DNA of 18,795 bases from Candidatus Sumerlaeota bacterium. Its GTDB lineage: Bacteria > CG03 > SLGR01. The stretch is from positions 1-18,795 of the forward strand of contig SLGR01000190.1 in assembly GCA_007136585.1 (NCBI GenBank). Reading direction: 5' to 3'. The number at the start of each line of letters is the position of its first letter. Position 1 is the first letter of the stretch. The notes beneath the pieces were generated by a model. The model was not told the origin of the DNA and made no database searches. It was given only the letters and a program-made list of their open reading frames with translations. The position numbers and the translations under genes were made by a program. Shown one piece after another: positions 6,503 to 14,976 of the stretch.

Positions 6503-7587
6503 TGCTTTATCATATTCTGTACCCCCTTAAAGAAATATTTTTCCCTTTTAACGTTCTCAGGTACATAACCTTCAGGGCCGGGGCTTCTCTTATGACCTCG
6601 CTGGTGATAAGTTTTATCCTGGCCCCCCGCATAATAATGAAACTTAAAGGATCCGAGAAACTCCAGATGATAAGGGAGGATGGGCCAAGAACACATTTCA
6701 GCAAGGCCGGGACCCCCACTATGGGAGGACTTATAATAATCCTTTCACTTCTGGTATCGGTTCTTCTCTGGGCCCGGCTGGATAACCCCTATGTGCTGAT
6801 CCTGATATTCTCCGTTCTATGGCTCGGAGGGCTGGGGTTTGCTGACGATTATATAAAGACTGTTAAAAAAGATACCAGGGGGGTCAGTCCGGGAGTGAAA
6901 ATTATCTGCCAGACGGCCCTGGGTGTTGCAGTAGCTGCGTACCTTTACTATAACCCGCCCTACCCCGCGGCTCCTAACTCCATAGCGCTGCCTTTTTTCA
7001 AGGATACCTTCATAAGGCTGGGGGCGGCATATATTATTTTTGTCATATTCACGGTTGTCTCGACATCAAACGCGGTAAATATTACTGACGGGCTGGACGG
7101 GCTGGCGGTGGGGGGAGTGATCTTCGCGGCGCTTACATACGCGGTGCTCGCCTATATAGCCGGTCATATAAACTTCAGCGAGTACCTTTTTCTGCCGTAT
7201 GTGCCCGATTCAGGAGAGATAAGCGTATTTCTTACCGCCCTTGTAGGGGCGGGTCTCGGGTTCCTGTGGTTCAATATATTTCCCGCCCGGGTTTTTATGG
7301 GAGACACGGGTTCCCTTTTTATGGGGGGAGTCATAGGGATAAGCGCGCTTTTCATAAAACAGGAACTTCTCCTTATAATTGTAGGCGGGGTTTTCCTGAT
7401 GGAGATAATCTCTGTATTTATTCAGGTGACGGTATACAGGTGGAAAGGAAAGAGGGTCTTCAGGATGGCCCCCCTGCATCACCACTTCGAACTGAAGGGG
7501 TGGTCCGAGCCCCAGGTGGTCATAAGGTTCTGGATAATCTCCATAATACTTTCTCTGCTGGCCCTGGCTACCCTGAGGCTGCGGTGA
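6502..7587 (+). CDS. mraY: Phospho-MurNAc-pentapeptide translocase MraY
   Basis: MraY transfers phospho-MurNAc-pentapeptide from UDP to undecaprenyl phosphate at the inner face of the membrane, forming lipid I. The 361-residue protein is highly hydrophobic, with about ten membrane segments. It carries the catalytic motifs FADDYIK (113-119, with the Asp pair D115-D116), N-x-x-N-x-TDGLDGLA (190-202), FMGDTGSL (265-272, with D268) and the histidine motif APLHHHFE (323-330). These positions match well-studied family members almost residue for residue. The ATG overlaps the murF stop, and the TGA at 7585-7587 overlaps the murD GTG, so both junctions look translationally coupled. Confidence 0.98.
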   Translation: MLYHILYPLKEIFFPFNVLRYITFRAGASLMTSLVISFILAPRIIMKLKGSEKLQMIREDGPRTHFSKAGTPTMGGLIIILSLLVSVLLWARLDNPYVLILIFSVLWLGGLGFADDYIKTVKKDTRGVSPGVKIICQTALGVAVAAYLYYNPPYPAAPNSIALPFFKDTFIRLGAAYIIFVIFTVVSTSNAVNITDGLDGLAVGGVIFAALTYAVLAYIAGHINFSEYLFLPYVPDSGEISVFLTALVGAGLGFLWFNIFPARVFMGDTGSLFMGGVIGISALFIKQELLLIIVGGVFLMEIISVFIQVTVYRWKGKRVFRMAPLHHHFELKGWSEPQVVIRFWIISIILSLLALATLRLR

Positions 7588-8927
7588 AGGACCTTAAGGG
7601 TAAAAAGGTCCTGGTTCTGGGGGCGGCCCGGAGCGGACGCGCGGCGGCCGGGTTCCTGCTGAAAAAAGGGGCTGAAGTCACTGTGTATGACCGTGAGGCT
7701 GAATCCTTTCGCGGCGGGTTTCCCGGGGAAGCCGTTATGCTTTCCGGAACCGCTCCGGAAGATGTGCAAACAGAAGGGTTTGATATGGCGGTGGCCAGCC
7801 CCGGGTTTCCGCCATCCAATCCGCTTTTCGGGAAACTCGCGGCTCTTGATATCCCGGTTATAAGCGAACTTGAGCTGGGGCTCAGGTTTCTTGGTAAAGG
7901 AGTAAGGATCGCAGCGGTTACCGGCACAAACGGGAAAACCACCACCGCCCTGATGCTGGGGCACCTTACAGGCGGAACGGTAGCAGGAAACATAGGGAAA
8001 CCCCTTACCCGGATGATTGATGAGGTTCCGGATACAGGTATACTTGTTCTGGAGGTATCCAGTTTCCAGATCCCGCTCTCTCCGTCTCTCAGCCCCGATG
8101 CCGGCATACTGCTTAACCTTTTCCCTGAACATACCGAGTGGCACGGTTCTTTCAAGGAGTATTGGAAGGCAAAACGGAAGATGTTTGAAAGGATGAGCCC
8201 CGGAAGCACAGGCATATTTAACGCGGATATGGAGAAAGTAGGGGATTTTGTCAGCGGGCTTGAATGCGGGAAGGTATTTTTCTCATCGGAAAGAAGAGTT
8301 CCCGGCGGGGTTTATGCTGACGGTAATGACATAGTAGTGGATATATCCGGAAGGGAGAGGAGATTTAAAAGACCTGATCCCCGGAATATCCCGGGGACGC
8401 ATAATACTGAAAACCTTATGGGCGCGCTTGCGGCCTGCGCGGCTCTGGGTGTGGAGGAAATACCCGGGATGGACGGGTTCAGACTCCCGCCGCACAGGCT
8501 TGAGCGTTTCAGAGAGGGTTCCCTGGAGTTCATAAACGATTCCAAGGCCACGAACCCGGAGTCGGTCCGCAGGGCCCTGGAGAGCGTGGATGCTCCTTTC
8601 ATACTCCTGATGGGCGGAAAGAGCAAGAAAGTAAGCCTGGGAAAGGTTCCGGAACTTGCCTCCGGAAGGGCTTATGCGGTAATACTTTTCGGGGAGAGCC
8701 GCGGAGAACTGGAGCAGTTTTTTCCGGAAAACCTGCGCGTTTTCAAGGCTCCCGGACTGAGGGAGGCCGTAAGGCTGGCCGTAGAGACGGCTCCCCGGGG
8801 GTGCAGTATACTTCTTTCACCCGGAGGAGCGAGTTTCGACGAGTTTGAGGATTACACTCATAGGGGCGAAAAATTCAGAGAATGGGCAAAAGAGTTTACA
8901 GGAAAAAAAGAAGAAAAGGCCGTATAG
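7584..8927 (+). CDS. murD: UDP-MurNAc-L-alanine:D-glutamate ligase MurD
   Basis: MurD adds D-Glu to UDP-MurNAc-L-Ala. I chose the GTG at 7584, which overlaps the mraY stop as GTGA. The same frame is open further upstream, to an ATG at 7266, but those 106 extra codons lie over mraY and do not look like MurD. From the GTG the protein is 447 residues, the normal length, and starts directly with MKDLKGKKVLVLGAARSG, the nucleotide-fold glycine loop of MurD. Further motifs are P-loop TGTNGKTT (113-120), GNIGKPL (135-141), LEVSSFQ (156-162), EHTEWHG (182-188), the likely carbamylated lysine in YWKAKRKMF (K197), NDSKATNPESV and SPGGASFDEF. The last 46 bases are shared with the start of ftsW. Confidence 0.96.
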   Translation: MKDLKGKKVLVLGAARSGRAAAGFLLKKGAEVTVYDREAESFRGGFPGEAVMLSGTAPEDVQTEGFDMAVASPGFPPSNPLFGKLAALDIPVISELELGLRFLGKGVRIAAVTGTNGKTTTALMLGHLTGGTVAGNIGKPLTRMIDEVPDTGILVLEVSSFQIPLSPSLSPDAGILLNLFPEHTEWHGSFKEYWKAKRKMFERMSPGSTGIFNADMEKVGDFVSGLECGKVFFSSERRVPGGVYADGNDIVVDISGRERRFKRPDPRNIPGTHNTENLMGALAACAALGVEEIPGMDGFRLPPHRLERFREGSLEFINDSKATNPESVRRALESVDAPFILLMGGKSKKVSLGKVPELASGRAYAVILFGESRGELEQFFPENLRVFKAPGLREAVRLAVETAPRGCSILLSPGGASFDEFEDYTHRGEKFREWAKEFTGKKEEKAV

Positions 8928-10012
8928 ACGGGGTCCTGCTCGGCGTAACCGCTATCCTGATCATTATCGGGATAATAATGGTTTTCAGCTCTTCCGCCAT
9001 AGTGGCGGAGGAGAGGTACAGGAATATGTATTTCTTTGTCTTCAGGCAGGTTATCTGGGCGGTAATGGGGGCGGCGGCCCTTGGGGCCGGGTTATTGGCT
9101 GAACCCAGGAAGATCTCGGCTCTTTCAAGGCCGGCGATCTTTATTTCCCTTCTTCTGCTTATAGCGGTTCTTATACCGTTCATAGGTCATACTGTGGGAG
9201 GGGCCAGGAGATGGATACGCATGGGTCCCGTGGGGTTCCAGCCGGCGGAGTTTTCCAAGATAGCTGTGGTTCTTTACATGGCTTCTGTGCTTGACAGGAA
9301 ATTTACCAAGGTGGGGAGTTTCTCTCGCGATATAGTTCCTCCACTCCTGATTGTTCTCATAACGGCCGCCCTTATATACAAACAGCCGGATTTCGGGACA
9401 GCCGCGCTTATCCTTGTAATCGCAGGAATTATGCTTTTTCTGGGGGGCGCGCGGATCAAGCACCTGGCTATAAGCGGCGGGATCTTTATCCTGGCTGCGG
9501 CTTACGCCCTTTTATCGTACGGGTACCGCCGAGATAGGCTACTGACGTTTCTCAGACCCTTTGAGAGTATGTACGGTTCCGGGTTTCAGCTTTCTCAGAG
9601 TCTTACCGCGCTGGGGGCCGGTGGGATTTCCGGGGTCGGGCTGGGGGCCGGGTACCATAAGCTCTTCTTTCTTCCCGAGGTCCATACTGATTTTGTCTTT
9701 TCGGTCCTGGGGCAGGAGACAGGATTCATAGGCGCTATCCTGGTTGTATTTCTTTTTATAGTATTTACTCTGAGGGGTATGCGTATAGCCCTGCGCCACA
9801 GCGATTATCTTTCCAGGATTACAGCCGCGGGGCTGACTCTTCTCATATCCCTCCAGGCGGTAATCAATATAGGGGTTGTTACGGGGACCCTTCCAACCAA
9901 GGGGCTCTCCCTTCCTTTTATAAGTTTCGGGGGTTCGTCGCTTTTTTTCAATATGTTCGCGGTTGGGGTGCTCCTTAACCTCTCAAGGGGCGTAAAGGAC
10001 CGCGCGGGATGA
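8882..10012 (+). CDS. ftsW: Septal peptidoglycan glycosyltransferase FtsW (SEDS family)
   Basis: FtsW polymerises lipid II into septal glycan strands and works as a pair with FtsI. The 376-residue protein has a basic cytoplasmic tail (KRVYRKKRRKGR, 3-14) and about ten membrane segments. SEDS motifs are GGARRWI (106-112), FQPAEFSKIA (119-128), QPDFGTA (168-174), the large extracellular-loop motif LPEVHTDFVF (264-273) with the catalytic Asp (D270), and LPFISFGGSSL (344-354). The E-E-x-G usually found just after the catalytic Asp reads Q-E-T-G (278-281). RodA is the alternative SEDS protein, but the cluster position favours FtsW. No other start codon occurs before the first membrane segment, so the 46-base overlap with murD appears real. 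The TGA overlaps the murG ATG (ATGA). Confidence 0.95.
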   Translation: MGKRVYRKKRRKGRIDGVLLGVTAILIIIGIIMVFSSSAIVAEERYRNMYFFVFRQVIWAVMGAAALGAGLLAEPRKISALSRPAIFISLLLLIAVLIPFIGHTVGGARRWIRMGPVGFQPAEFSKIAVVLYMASVLDRKFTKVGSFSRDIVPPLLIVLITAALIYKQPDFGTAALILVIAGIMLFLGGARIKHLAISGGIFILAAAYALLSYGYRRDRLLTFLRPFESMYGSGFQLSQSLTALGAGGISGVGLGAGYHKLFFLPEVHTDFVFSVLGQETGFIGAILVVFLFIVFTLRGMRIALRHSDYLSRITAAGLTLLISLQAVINIGVVTGTLPTKGLSLPFISFGGSSLFFNMFAVGVLLNLSRGVKDRAG

Positions 10013-11121
10013 GCGGGAAAGCGCTTCTCGTGGCCGGGGGTACCGGAGGACATATATACCCCGCGGTGGCCCTGGCCCGTGAACTTTCCGGGAGACTGGG
10101 ACCCGGAGGGGTGGTCTTCGCGGTAGATAAAAGGCCTTTGGCCTCAAAAGTGATAAGCCGGCTGGGTTACAGGATATACACGGTCACTTCGGCCCCGCTT
10201 CCCCGGCGAGCGGTATGGCACATATGTTTTTTTACCGTAAGAATGCTGAAAGGTTTAATAGAGTCGCTTTTTCTTTTATACAGGGTCAGACCCGAGGTTG
10301 TTGTTGCTTTCGGCGCATATACCTCGGTCCCCGTTGTCGCGGCCTCATATATAATGAGGATCCCGGTAATTCTTCACGAACAGAACGGATTTCCCGGGAT
10401 GGCAAACAGGTTTCTCTCGGGATTCGCTTCAAGGATAGCCCTTTCCTTTGACTCTACATTAAAATATTTCCCTGATTATAAAACTGTTGTGACCGGAAAC
10501 CCTGTGAGAGAGGAGCTTTTTAAAGCGGAGAGAAAAGAGGCCTTAAGGCACTTCGGTCTCAGCCCGGGAAAGATAACGGTCCTTGTTTTCGGCGGGTCCC
10601 TGGGGTCGCTGGAGATAAATATGAATATGATAGGGGTTCTGCCGTATATGGAAGATTACAGGGAGAGGGTGCAGTTTATACACGTATGCGGAAGAAAAAG
10701 TTACGGTAAAGTTTCATCGGGGTACTCCGGGGCCGGGTTCAGGGCCAGGGTATTTGGATATCTTGACCGTATGGACCTGGGTTATGCGGCGGCTGATATA
10801 GTTGTAGCCCGGGCCGGTGCTACAACCATATCCGAGCTGGCGGCCCTGGGGAAACCCTCCATACTGGTCCCTTTTCCGGGGGCGACTTCGCATCACCAGC
10901 TTCTTAACGCCAAACCCCTCAGCGCTGCCGGGGGAGCCGTATGTTTTCCGGAGGGGTTTTTCAGCGGGGAGGCCCTTGCCGTAAGGCTCATCCCGCTTAT
11001 AAATGACCGGGAGAAATTAAAGAGAATGAAAGAGAAACTTGAGCCGATGGGTGAGAGGTTCAGGTCCGCCGCCTCCCGACTCTCGGACCTGGTTATGGAG
11101 TATATTCCTTCCGGGGGGTAG
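10009..11121 (+). CDS. murG: Lipid II synthase MurG (UDP-GlcNAc:lipid I GlcNAc transferase)
   Basis: MurG adds GlcNAc to lipid I on the cytoplasmic face of the membrane. The 370-residue GT-B glycosyltransferase carries G-loop 1 GGTGGHIYPA (10-19), HEQNGFPG (123-130), TGNPVR (162-167), G-loop 2 FGGSLGS (194-200; usually GGSQGA), and the donor-binding segment ARAGATTISELAALGKPSIL (267-286) followed by HHQLLNA (295-301). A membrane-contact patch rich in hydrophobic and basic residues lies around 66-95, as is usual. The ATG at 10009 overlaps the ftsW stop, and the TAG at 11119-11121 directly abuts the murC ATG with no spacing. Confidence 0.97.
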   Translation: MSGKALLVAGGTGGHIYPAVALARELSGRLGPGGVVFAVDKRPLASKVISRLGYRIYTVTSAPLPRRAVWHICFFTVRMLKGLIESLFLLYRVRPEVVVAFGAYTSVPVVAASYIMRIPVILHEQNGFPGMANRFLSGFASRIALSFDSTLKYFPDYKTVVTGNPVREELFKAERKEALRHFGLSPGKITVLVFGGSLGSLEINMNMIGVLPYMEDYRERVQFIHVCGRKSYGKVSSGYSGAGFRARVFGYLDRMDLGYAAADIVVARAGATTISELAALGKPSILVPFPGATSHHQLLNAKPLSAAGGAVCFPEGFFSGEALAVRLIPLINDREKLKRMKEKLEPMGERFRSAASRLSDLVMEYIPSGG

Positions 11122-12507
11122 ATGGGCGTGTTTGAGAAAATAAACCGGATACATTTTGTAGGTATAGGCGGGAGCGGGATGTCCGGAATAGCCGAAGTAC
11201 TGCTTAATACGGGGTATAGGGTGAGCGGTTCTGATATCTCTGAATCCGAAACCACCAGGCGCCTGGAGAAACTGGGGGCTGAGATATTCATAGGGCACGC
11301 CGCGGAAAATATCCGAGACCCTCACGTGGTTGTGACATCTTCGGCTGTTCCAGAAGATAACTGCGAGGTCCTCAGGGCCCGGTCCAGAAATATTACCGTT
11401 ATCCCCAGGGCGGAGATGCTGGCGGAGCTTATGCGTCTTAAGTACTCGGTATGCGTTGCAGGGACCCACGGAAAGACCACGACCACCTCCATGGCGGGGC
11501 TCGTGCTCTCAAAGGCCGATTTGGATCCGACCGTTGTGATAGGGGGGCGTCTTAAGAACCTGGCCAGCGGCGTAAAACTCGGGAAGGGGCAGTACCTTGT
11601 TGCGGAAGCTGACGAGAGCGACGGGTCTTTCCTTCACTTTACCCCCACAATAGCGGTTGTAACCAATATTGATAATGACCATATGGAGTACTACGGAAGC
11701 ATGCGGCGCCTCAGGGGGATATTCACCGAGTTCATAAACAAGGTCCCTTTTTACGGGTTCTCGGTCCTATGCGGGGATGACCGGAACCTGATGAGTATTA
11801 TCCCGGATCTCGGCCGCCCGTACAGGACATACGGGTACGGCAGGGATAATTTTTACAGGGCCCTTGACTGTAAGATATCCCCGGAGGAATCCAGTTATAC
11901 CGCGGTTTCCGGCGGAAAAGAAATGGGAAGGATAAGTATCCCGGTCTCGGGTAAACATAATATATTGAATTCTCTGGCCGCCTGCGCCGTGGGCCTCGAG
12001 ATGGGTATAGGTTTTGATACGGTTGCCGAGGCCCTATCGGAGTACCAGGGCGTCGGGAGAAGGCTGGAGAAGGCCGGTGAGGCCTCCGGGATAGTTTTTT
12101 ACGATGATTATGCCCATCACCCCACGGCCATACGCCTCTCGATTGAGAGTCTGAAGGAAATGTACCCGGGCAGGAGGCTGGTAGTGGCTTTCCAGCCGCA
12201 CAGGTATTCAAGGACAAGAGACCTTTACGAGGATTTCGCAGAGAGCCTAACCGGGGCCGACCTGGTCATATTAACAGGTATATACCCGGCAAGCGAGAAA
12301 CCCATAGAAGGGGTAACCTCCAGGCTTATAGCGGATGCTTTTACCTCTCCAGAAAAAGTAACGCTGGCCAGTTGCTCCGCCGCGCCCGGGATCCTTAAGG
12401 AAGTTCTTGAGGAAGGGGATATCTGTCTTACCTTGGGGGCCGGGGATATATGCCAGGTGCTTCCTGAGGTTATGGGAAGGAGTTGCGTGGATGAGAGTAA
12501 TACCTGA
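11122..12507 (+). CDS. murC: UDP-N-acetylmuramate:L-alanine ligase MurC
   Basis: MurC attaches the first amino acid, L-Ala, to UDP-MurNAc made by MurB. The 461-residue protein has the N-terminal nucleotide fold GIGGSGMSG (14-22), P-loop GTHGKTTTT (114-122), EADESDGSF (162-170), NIDNDHMEYYG (182-192), GKHNILN (277-283), DDYAHHPTAI (328-337), FQPHRYSRT (357-365), YPASEKP (388-394) and GAGDI (439-443), all typical. It is a single MurC; it ends at its normal C terminus and is not fused to MurB or Ddl as in some other phyla. It begins immediately after the murG stop with no obvious ribosome-binding site. Its last 17 bases overlap murB, whose ribosome-binding site lies within murC. Confidence 0.97.
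   Translation: MGVFEKINRIHFVGIGGSGMSGIAEVLLNTGYRVSGSDISESETTRRLEKLGAEIFIGHAAENIRDPHVVVTSSAVPEDNCEVLRARSRNITVIPRAEMLAELMRLKYSVCVAGTHGKTTTTSMAGLVLSKADLDPTVVIGGRLKNLASGVKLGKGQYLVAEADESDGSFLHFTPTIAVVTNIDNDHMEYYGSMRRLRGIFTEFINKVPFYGFSVLCGDDRNLMSIIPDLGRPYRTYGYGRDNFYRALDCKISPEESSYTAVSGGKEMGRISIPVSGKHNILNSLAACAVGLEMGIGFDTVAEALSEYQGVGRRLEKAGEASGIVFYDDYAHHPTAIRLSIESLKEMYPGRRLVVAFQPHRYSRTRDLYEDFAESLTGADLVILTGIYPASEKPIEGVTSRLIADAFTSPEKVTLASCSAAPGILKEVLEEGDICLTLGAGDICQVLPEVMGRSCVDESNT
12477..12482 (+). promoter_or_regulatory. Ribosome-binding site (AAGGAG) of murB, inside the 3' end of murC
   Basis: AAGGAG sits 8 bases before the ATG at 12491, a textbook spacing. It decides the murB start: the same frame is open further upstream, to an ATG at 12407, but that stretch lies over murC and has no MurB character. 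Confidence 0.75.
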
Positions 12508-13360
12508 GGCTGATCTTAGCCGCCTTTCGGGTTACGGGTGTCCTTCCCGCGCCGAAACGCTGGCGGAGGTCTTCTCCCGTGACGAGCTCATAGAGGCTCT
12601 CGGGAGATTCTCCGCTCAGGGCAGCCCCGTTCATATAGCAGGCGCAGGGTATAATACTCTCTACGGGCCTTCCGGGGTGAAAGGGGCGGTTATTACACTG
12701 AGAGGGGAGTTTGAGGAGGTAAAGACCGAACCCTCTTCGATCCGCGCCGGGGCGGGGGCCTCACTGGGGAAGATACTGAGGGTCTCCGCCCGGATGGGAT
12801 ATTCCGGGCTGGAGTTCCTTGCCGGAATACCCGGGACTGCAGCAGGGGCCCTGGTCTGTAACAGCGGCACGGCCGAAAAATGGATAGGCGGGGTTTTGAG
12901 GGAGGCGGAAGTCCTGAGAGAGGGAAGGTTTCTGCGCATTGCAGCAGGGGATATCCCCTTTTCATACCGGAGTTCAGGGTTTTATCCCGGGGATATCATT
13001 ACGGAAGCGGTCTTTGAGACCGTTTCCGGAGACCCCGAAACCGTGAGCCGGAGGATATCCAGGCTTGCGGAGGAGAAGAGGAAAAAGCATCCAGCGGGGG
13101 GTAACTGCGGGTGCGTCTTCAGAAACCCCGAAAACGGAAAGGTTTCGGCCGGGATGCTGATACGCCGCTCGGGTCTGGCCGGGGTTTCCTCAGGGGGAGC
13201 CCGGGTATCCGAGAAGCACTGCAACTTTATAGTATGCCGTCCCGGGACACCCGCCTCAGATGTATGGAACCTAATAAAAAAAATAAGGGTTGCGGTGCTG
13301 GAGAGTACGGGGGTTGAACTTGAACTGGAGCTGAAACTGGCGGGAGAAGGGTTTGATTAA
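12491..13360 (+). CDS. murB: UDP-N-acetylenolpyruvoylglucosamine reductase MurB (short form)
   Basis: MurB is the FAD-dependent enzyme that reduces UDP-GlcNAc-enolpyruvate to UDP-MurNAc. From the ATG at 12491 the protein is 289 residues, a length that fits the shorter MurB class lacking the extra C-terminal insertions of the E. coli type. Motifs are the FAD-binding I-A-G-A-G-Y-N-T (49-56; usually GxGSN), GIPGTAAGALVCNSG (112-126; usually GIPGTVGGAVxMNAG), YRSSGF (159-164), GCVFRNP (207-213), and SAGMLIRRSGL plus GGARVSEKHCNFIV (219-248). The residue matching the E. coli proton donor Ser229 is Cys208. The catalytic Glu is probably within ELELEL near the C terminus. It overlaps murC by 17 bases and ddl by 8. 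Confidence 0.95.
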   Translation: MRVIPEADLSRLSGYGCPSRAETLAEVFSRDELIEALGRFSAQGSPVHIAGAGYNTLYGPSGVKGAVITLRGEFEEVKTEPSSIRAGAGASLGKILRVSARMGYSGLEFLAGIPGTAAGALVCNSGTAEKWIGGVLREAEVLREGRFLRIAAGDIPFSYRSSGFYPGDIITEAVFETVSGDPETVSRRISRLAEEKRKKHPAGGNCGCVFRNPENGKVSAGMLIRRSGLAGVSSGGARVSEKHCNFIVCRPGTPASDVWNLIKKIRVAVLESTGVELELELKLAGEGFD

Positions 13361-14240
13361 GAAAGTTGTCGTACTTACAGGGGGTGATTCGCCCGAGAGG
13401 CCGGTCTCTATCCGGTCCTCGGAAAGCGTTATGAAAGCCCTGGGCGAACTCGGCTTAACCGGGGTCAGGGTCCTTGCCGAGGGGGATTTTATTCCCCGCC
13501 TGAAGGAAGAATCCCCGGATGCGGTCTTTATAGCCATGCACGGGGGGAGAGGAGAGAACGGGTCCGTGCAGGGTATGCTTGAAGTTCTGGGTATCCCTTA
13601 TACGGGGAGCGGCGTCCTCGCCTCCTCCCTGTGTATGGATAAATCAGCCAGCAAAAAGGTCTTCTCTTTCCACGGACTTCCGGTTCCCGCATGGCAGGAG
13701 CCCCGAAGCTCTGCGGAACTTGAAATGGATCTTCCGGTGGTCATAAAACCTGTATGCGGAGGATCTACAATAGGAACTACCATAGTAAGGGAGCCTTCCG
13801 CCCTTGAGGAGGCCTTCCGGGCAGCCTCTGAGCAGGGAGGAAGGGTTATGGCAGAGGAGTATATCCCGGGGAGAGAGGTGACAGTCGGGATTTTGGAGGA
13901 TAAGCCGCTCCCGGTCCTTGAGATAGAGCCAAACTCGGAGTTTTACGATTACAGCGCCAAATACTCTCGGGGCGGGTCCCGGCATTTCCCGCTGGAGGAC
14001 GGAAAGCTCTGCAGGAAGCTGCAGGAGGTTGCCTTAGAGGCCTTCCGGGCGGCCCGGTGCTCGTCTTTCGGGCGGGTGGATTTTAGGGTTGACGGCGATA
14101 AGTTCTATATACTGGAGATAAATACCATACCCGGTATGACCTCTACCAGTCTTCTCCCCGAGGCGGCGGGTTATGCGGGGATAAGCTTCATCCGGATGGT
14201 TTCGGCGATACTTAACGGAGCCGGTTATGAAAAGTACTAG
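13353..14240 (+). CDS. ddl: D-alanine--D-alanine ligase Ddl
   Basis: Ddl makes the D-Ala-D-Ala dipeptide used by MurF, through an ATP-grasp reaction. The 295-residue protein has N-terminal SPERPVSIRS (13-22), HGGRGENGSVQG (63-74), ATP-grasp segments KPVCGGSTIG (132-141) and EEYIPGREVTV (168-178), the substrate-loop YDYSAKY (198-204) with the Tyr expected in true D-Ala-D-Ala ligases, and metal-binding DFRVD (243-247) and LEINTIPGMT (254-263). The likely start is TTG at 13353, overlapping murB by 8 bases. GGGAG at 13342-13346 is suitably spaced, and no ATG or GTG lies nearby in frame before the first strand. Nothing suggests a D-Ala-D-Lac (Van-type) ligase. Confidence 0.95.
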   Translation: MIKKVVVLTGGDSPERPVSIRSSESVMKALGELGLTGVRVLAEGDFIPRLKEESPDAVFIAMHGGRGENGSVQGMLEVLGIPYTGSGVLASSLCMDKSASKKVFSFHGLPVPAWQEPRSSAELEMDLPVVIKPVCGGSTIGTTIVREPSALEEAFRAASEQGGRVMAEEYIPGREVTVGILEDKPLPVLEIEPNSEFYDYSAKYSRGGSRHFPLEDGKLCRKLQEVALEAFRAARCSSFGRVDFRVDGDKFYILEINTIPGMTSTSLLPEAAGYAGISFIRMVSAILNGAGYEKY

Positions 14241-14976
14241 GAAAAAGCCGGGTGGAAAGCTGCGCCTCGGGCGCCGGCTGCTTCTGGTAACGGTTCTCCT
14301 TGTTCTTGGAAATTATCTTTGGAGGGCGGTTACGCGGCAGGATATACTTAACCTTGATCCGGAAAAAATAACTGTTACAGGAAACACCCTGGTCTCGGAT
14401 AATTCCATAATATCAGCACTTGATCAGATTTACGGTGAAAATATTCTCAGGCTGGAACTGAGGGAGATAGAAGAAGAACTTGCCGACGGGTTTTCCCGTA
14501 TAAGGAACGTAAGTATTAGAAGAGAGTTTCCCGACGGCCTTAATATCAAAGTCTCCGAAGTGGATCCCGCGGGATACCTTATAAAGGATTCGGTCAGGCA
14601 TGTGGTTACCGGGTGCGGCAGGGTATTCCCGGGTACAGAGGGACCTGGGATAAAATTTATGACCGGGGAGAGCGATTCCATAATAGCATTGAGTGAAATA
14701 CTCGAAGCCGTAAAAAGCGCTGCCCCCGGGTTTTACAGCTCTGTTACCGCTGTTGACATAAGCTACAGAAATGAAGTAATTATATATGCGGGCGGCCTTA
14801 ACTACAGGTGGCACGCCCTGGAGGACCTGGAGAGAAGGGTAGTGGAAGGGAACCTGATGCTCTCTGAGAAAGCCAGGTCCAGGCACCTGGAAACCCGGGA
14901 TGAAGCGAAAGTGATTGATATGAGATTTGTTGAATACAGTTCTGACGGCGCATCCGGCGCGGTGGTGGTAAGGTGA
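14227..14976 (+). CDS. ftsQ: Cell division protein FtsQ (DivIB family)
   Basis: FtsQ is a bitopic protein that recruits FtsL and FtsB to the septum. The 249-residue product has a basic cytoplasmic tail (KSTRKKPGGKLRLGRR, 2-17), one membrane segment (about 17-33), a POTRA domain (about 43-112: ITVTGN at 48-53, I-R-N-V-S-I-R-R-E-F-P-D-G-L at 92-105), then the FtsQ beta domain (GYLIKD, ..., YRWHALEDLERRV). ACGGAG at 14215-14220 lies 6 bases before the ATG. The gene overlaps ddl by 14 bases and its TGA overlaps the ftsA GTG. Sequence conservation in the family is low, but topology, POTRA pattern and place between ddl and ftsA make the call firm. Confidence 0.93.
   Translation: MKSTRKKPGGKLRLGRRLLLVTVLLVLGNYLWRAVTRQDILNLDPEKITVTGNTLVSDNSIISALDQIYGENILRLELREIEEELADGFSRIRNVSIRREFPDGLNIKVSEVDPAGYLIKDSVRHVVTGCGRVFPGTEGPGIKFMTGESDSIIALSEILEAVKSAAPGFYSSVTAVDISYRNEVIIYAGGLNYRWHALEDLERRVVEGNLMLSEKARSRHLETRDEAKVIDMRFVEYSSDGASGAVVVR

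Noticed and set aside
7266-7583. Open frame continuing upstream of murD to an ATG at 7266, adding 106 residues
   Set aside because: The stretch lies over conserved mraY sequence (including MGDTGS and HHHFE), has no MurD similarity, and MurD has its normal N terminus at the GTG 7584.
7479-8215. Two long minus-strand frames (221 and 215 codons) over mraY and murD
   Set aside because: Both are shadows of the biased third-codon positions of murD; they overlap each other and show no family motif.
12407-12490. Open frame continuing upstream of murB to an ATG at 12407
   Set aside because: It overlaps the conserved end of murC, and AAGGAG at 12477-12482 points to the ATG at 12491, where MurB-like sequence begins.
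13353-14240. Ddl as a Van-type D-Ala-D-Lac ligase or resistance determinant
   Set aside because: The substrate loop has the YDYSAKY tyrosine of ordinary D-Ala-D-Ala ligases and the gene sits in a housekeeping cluster.
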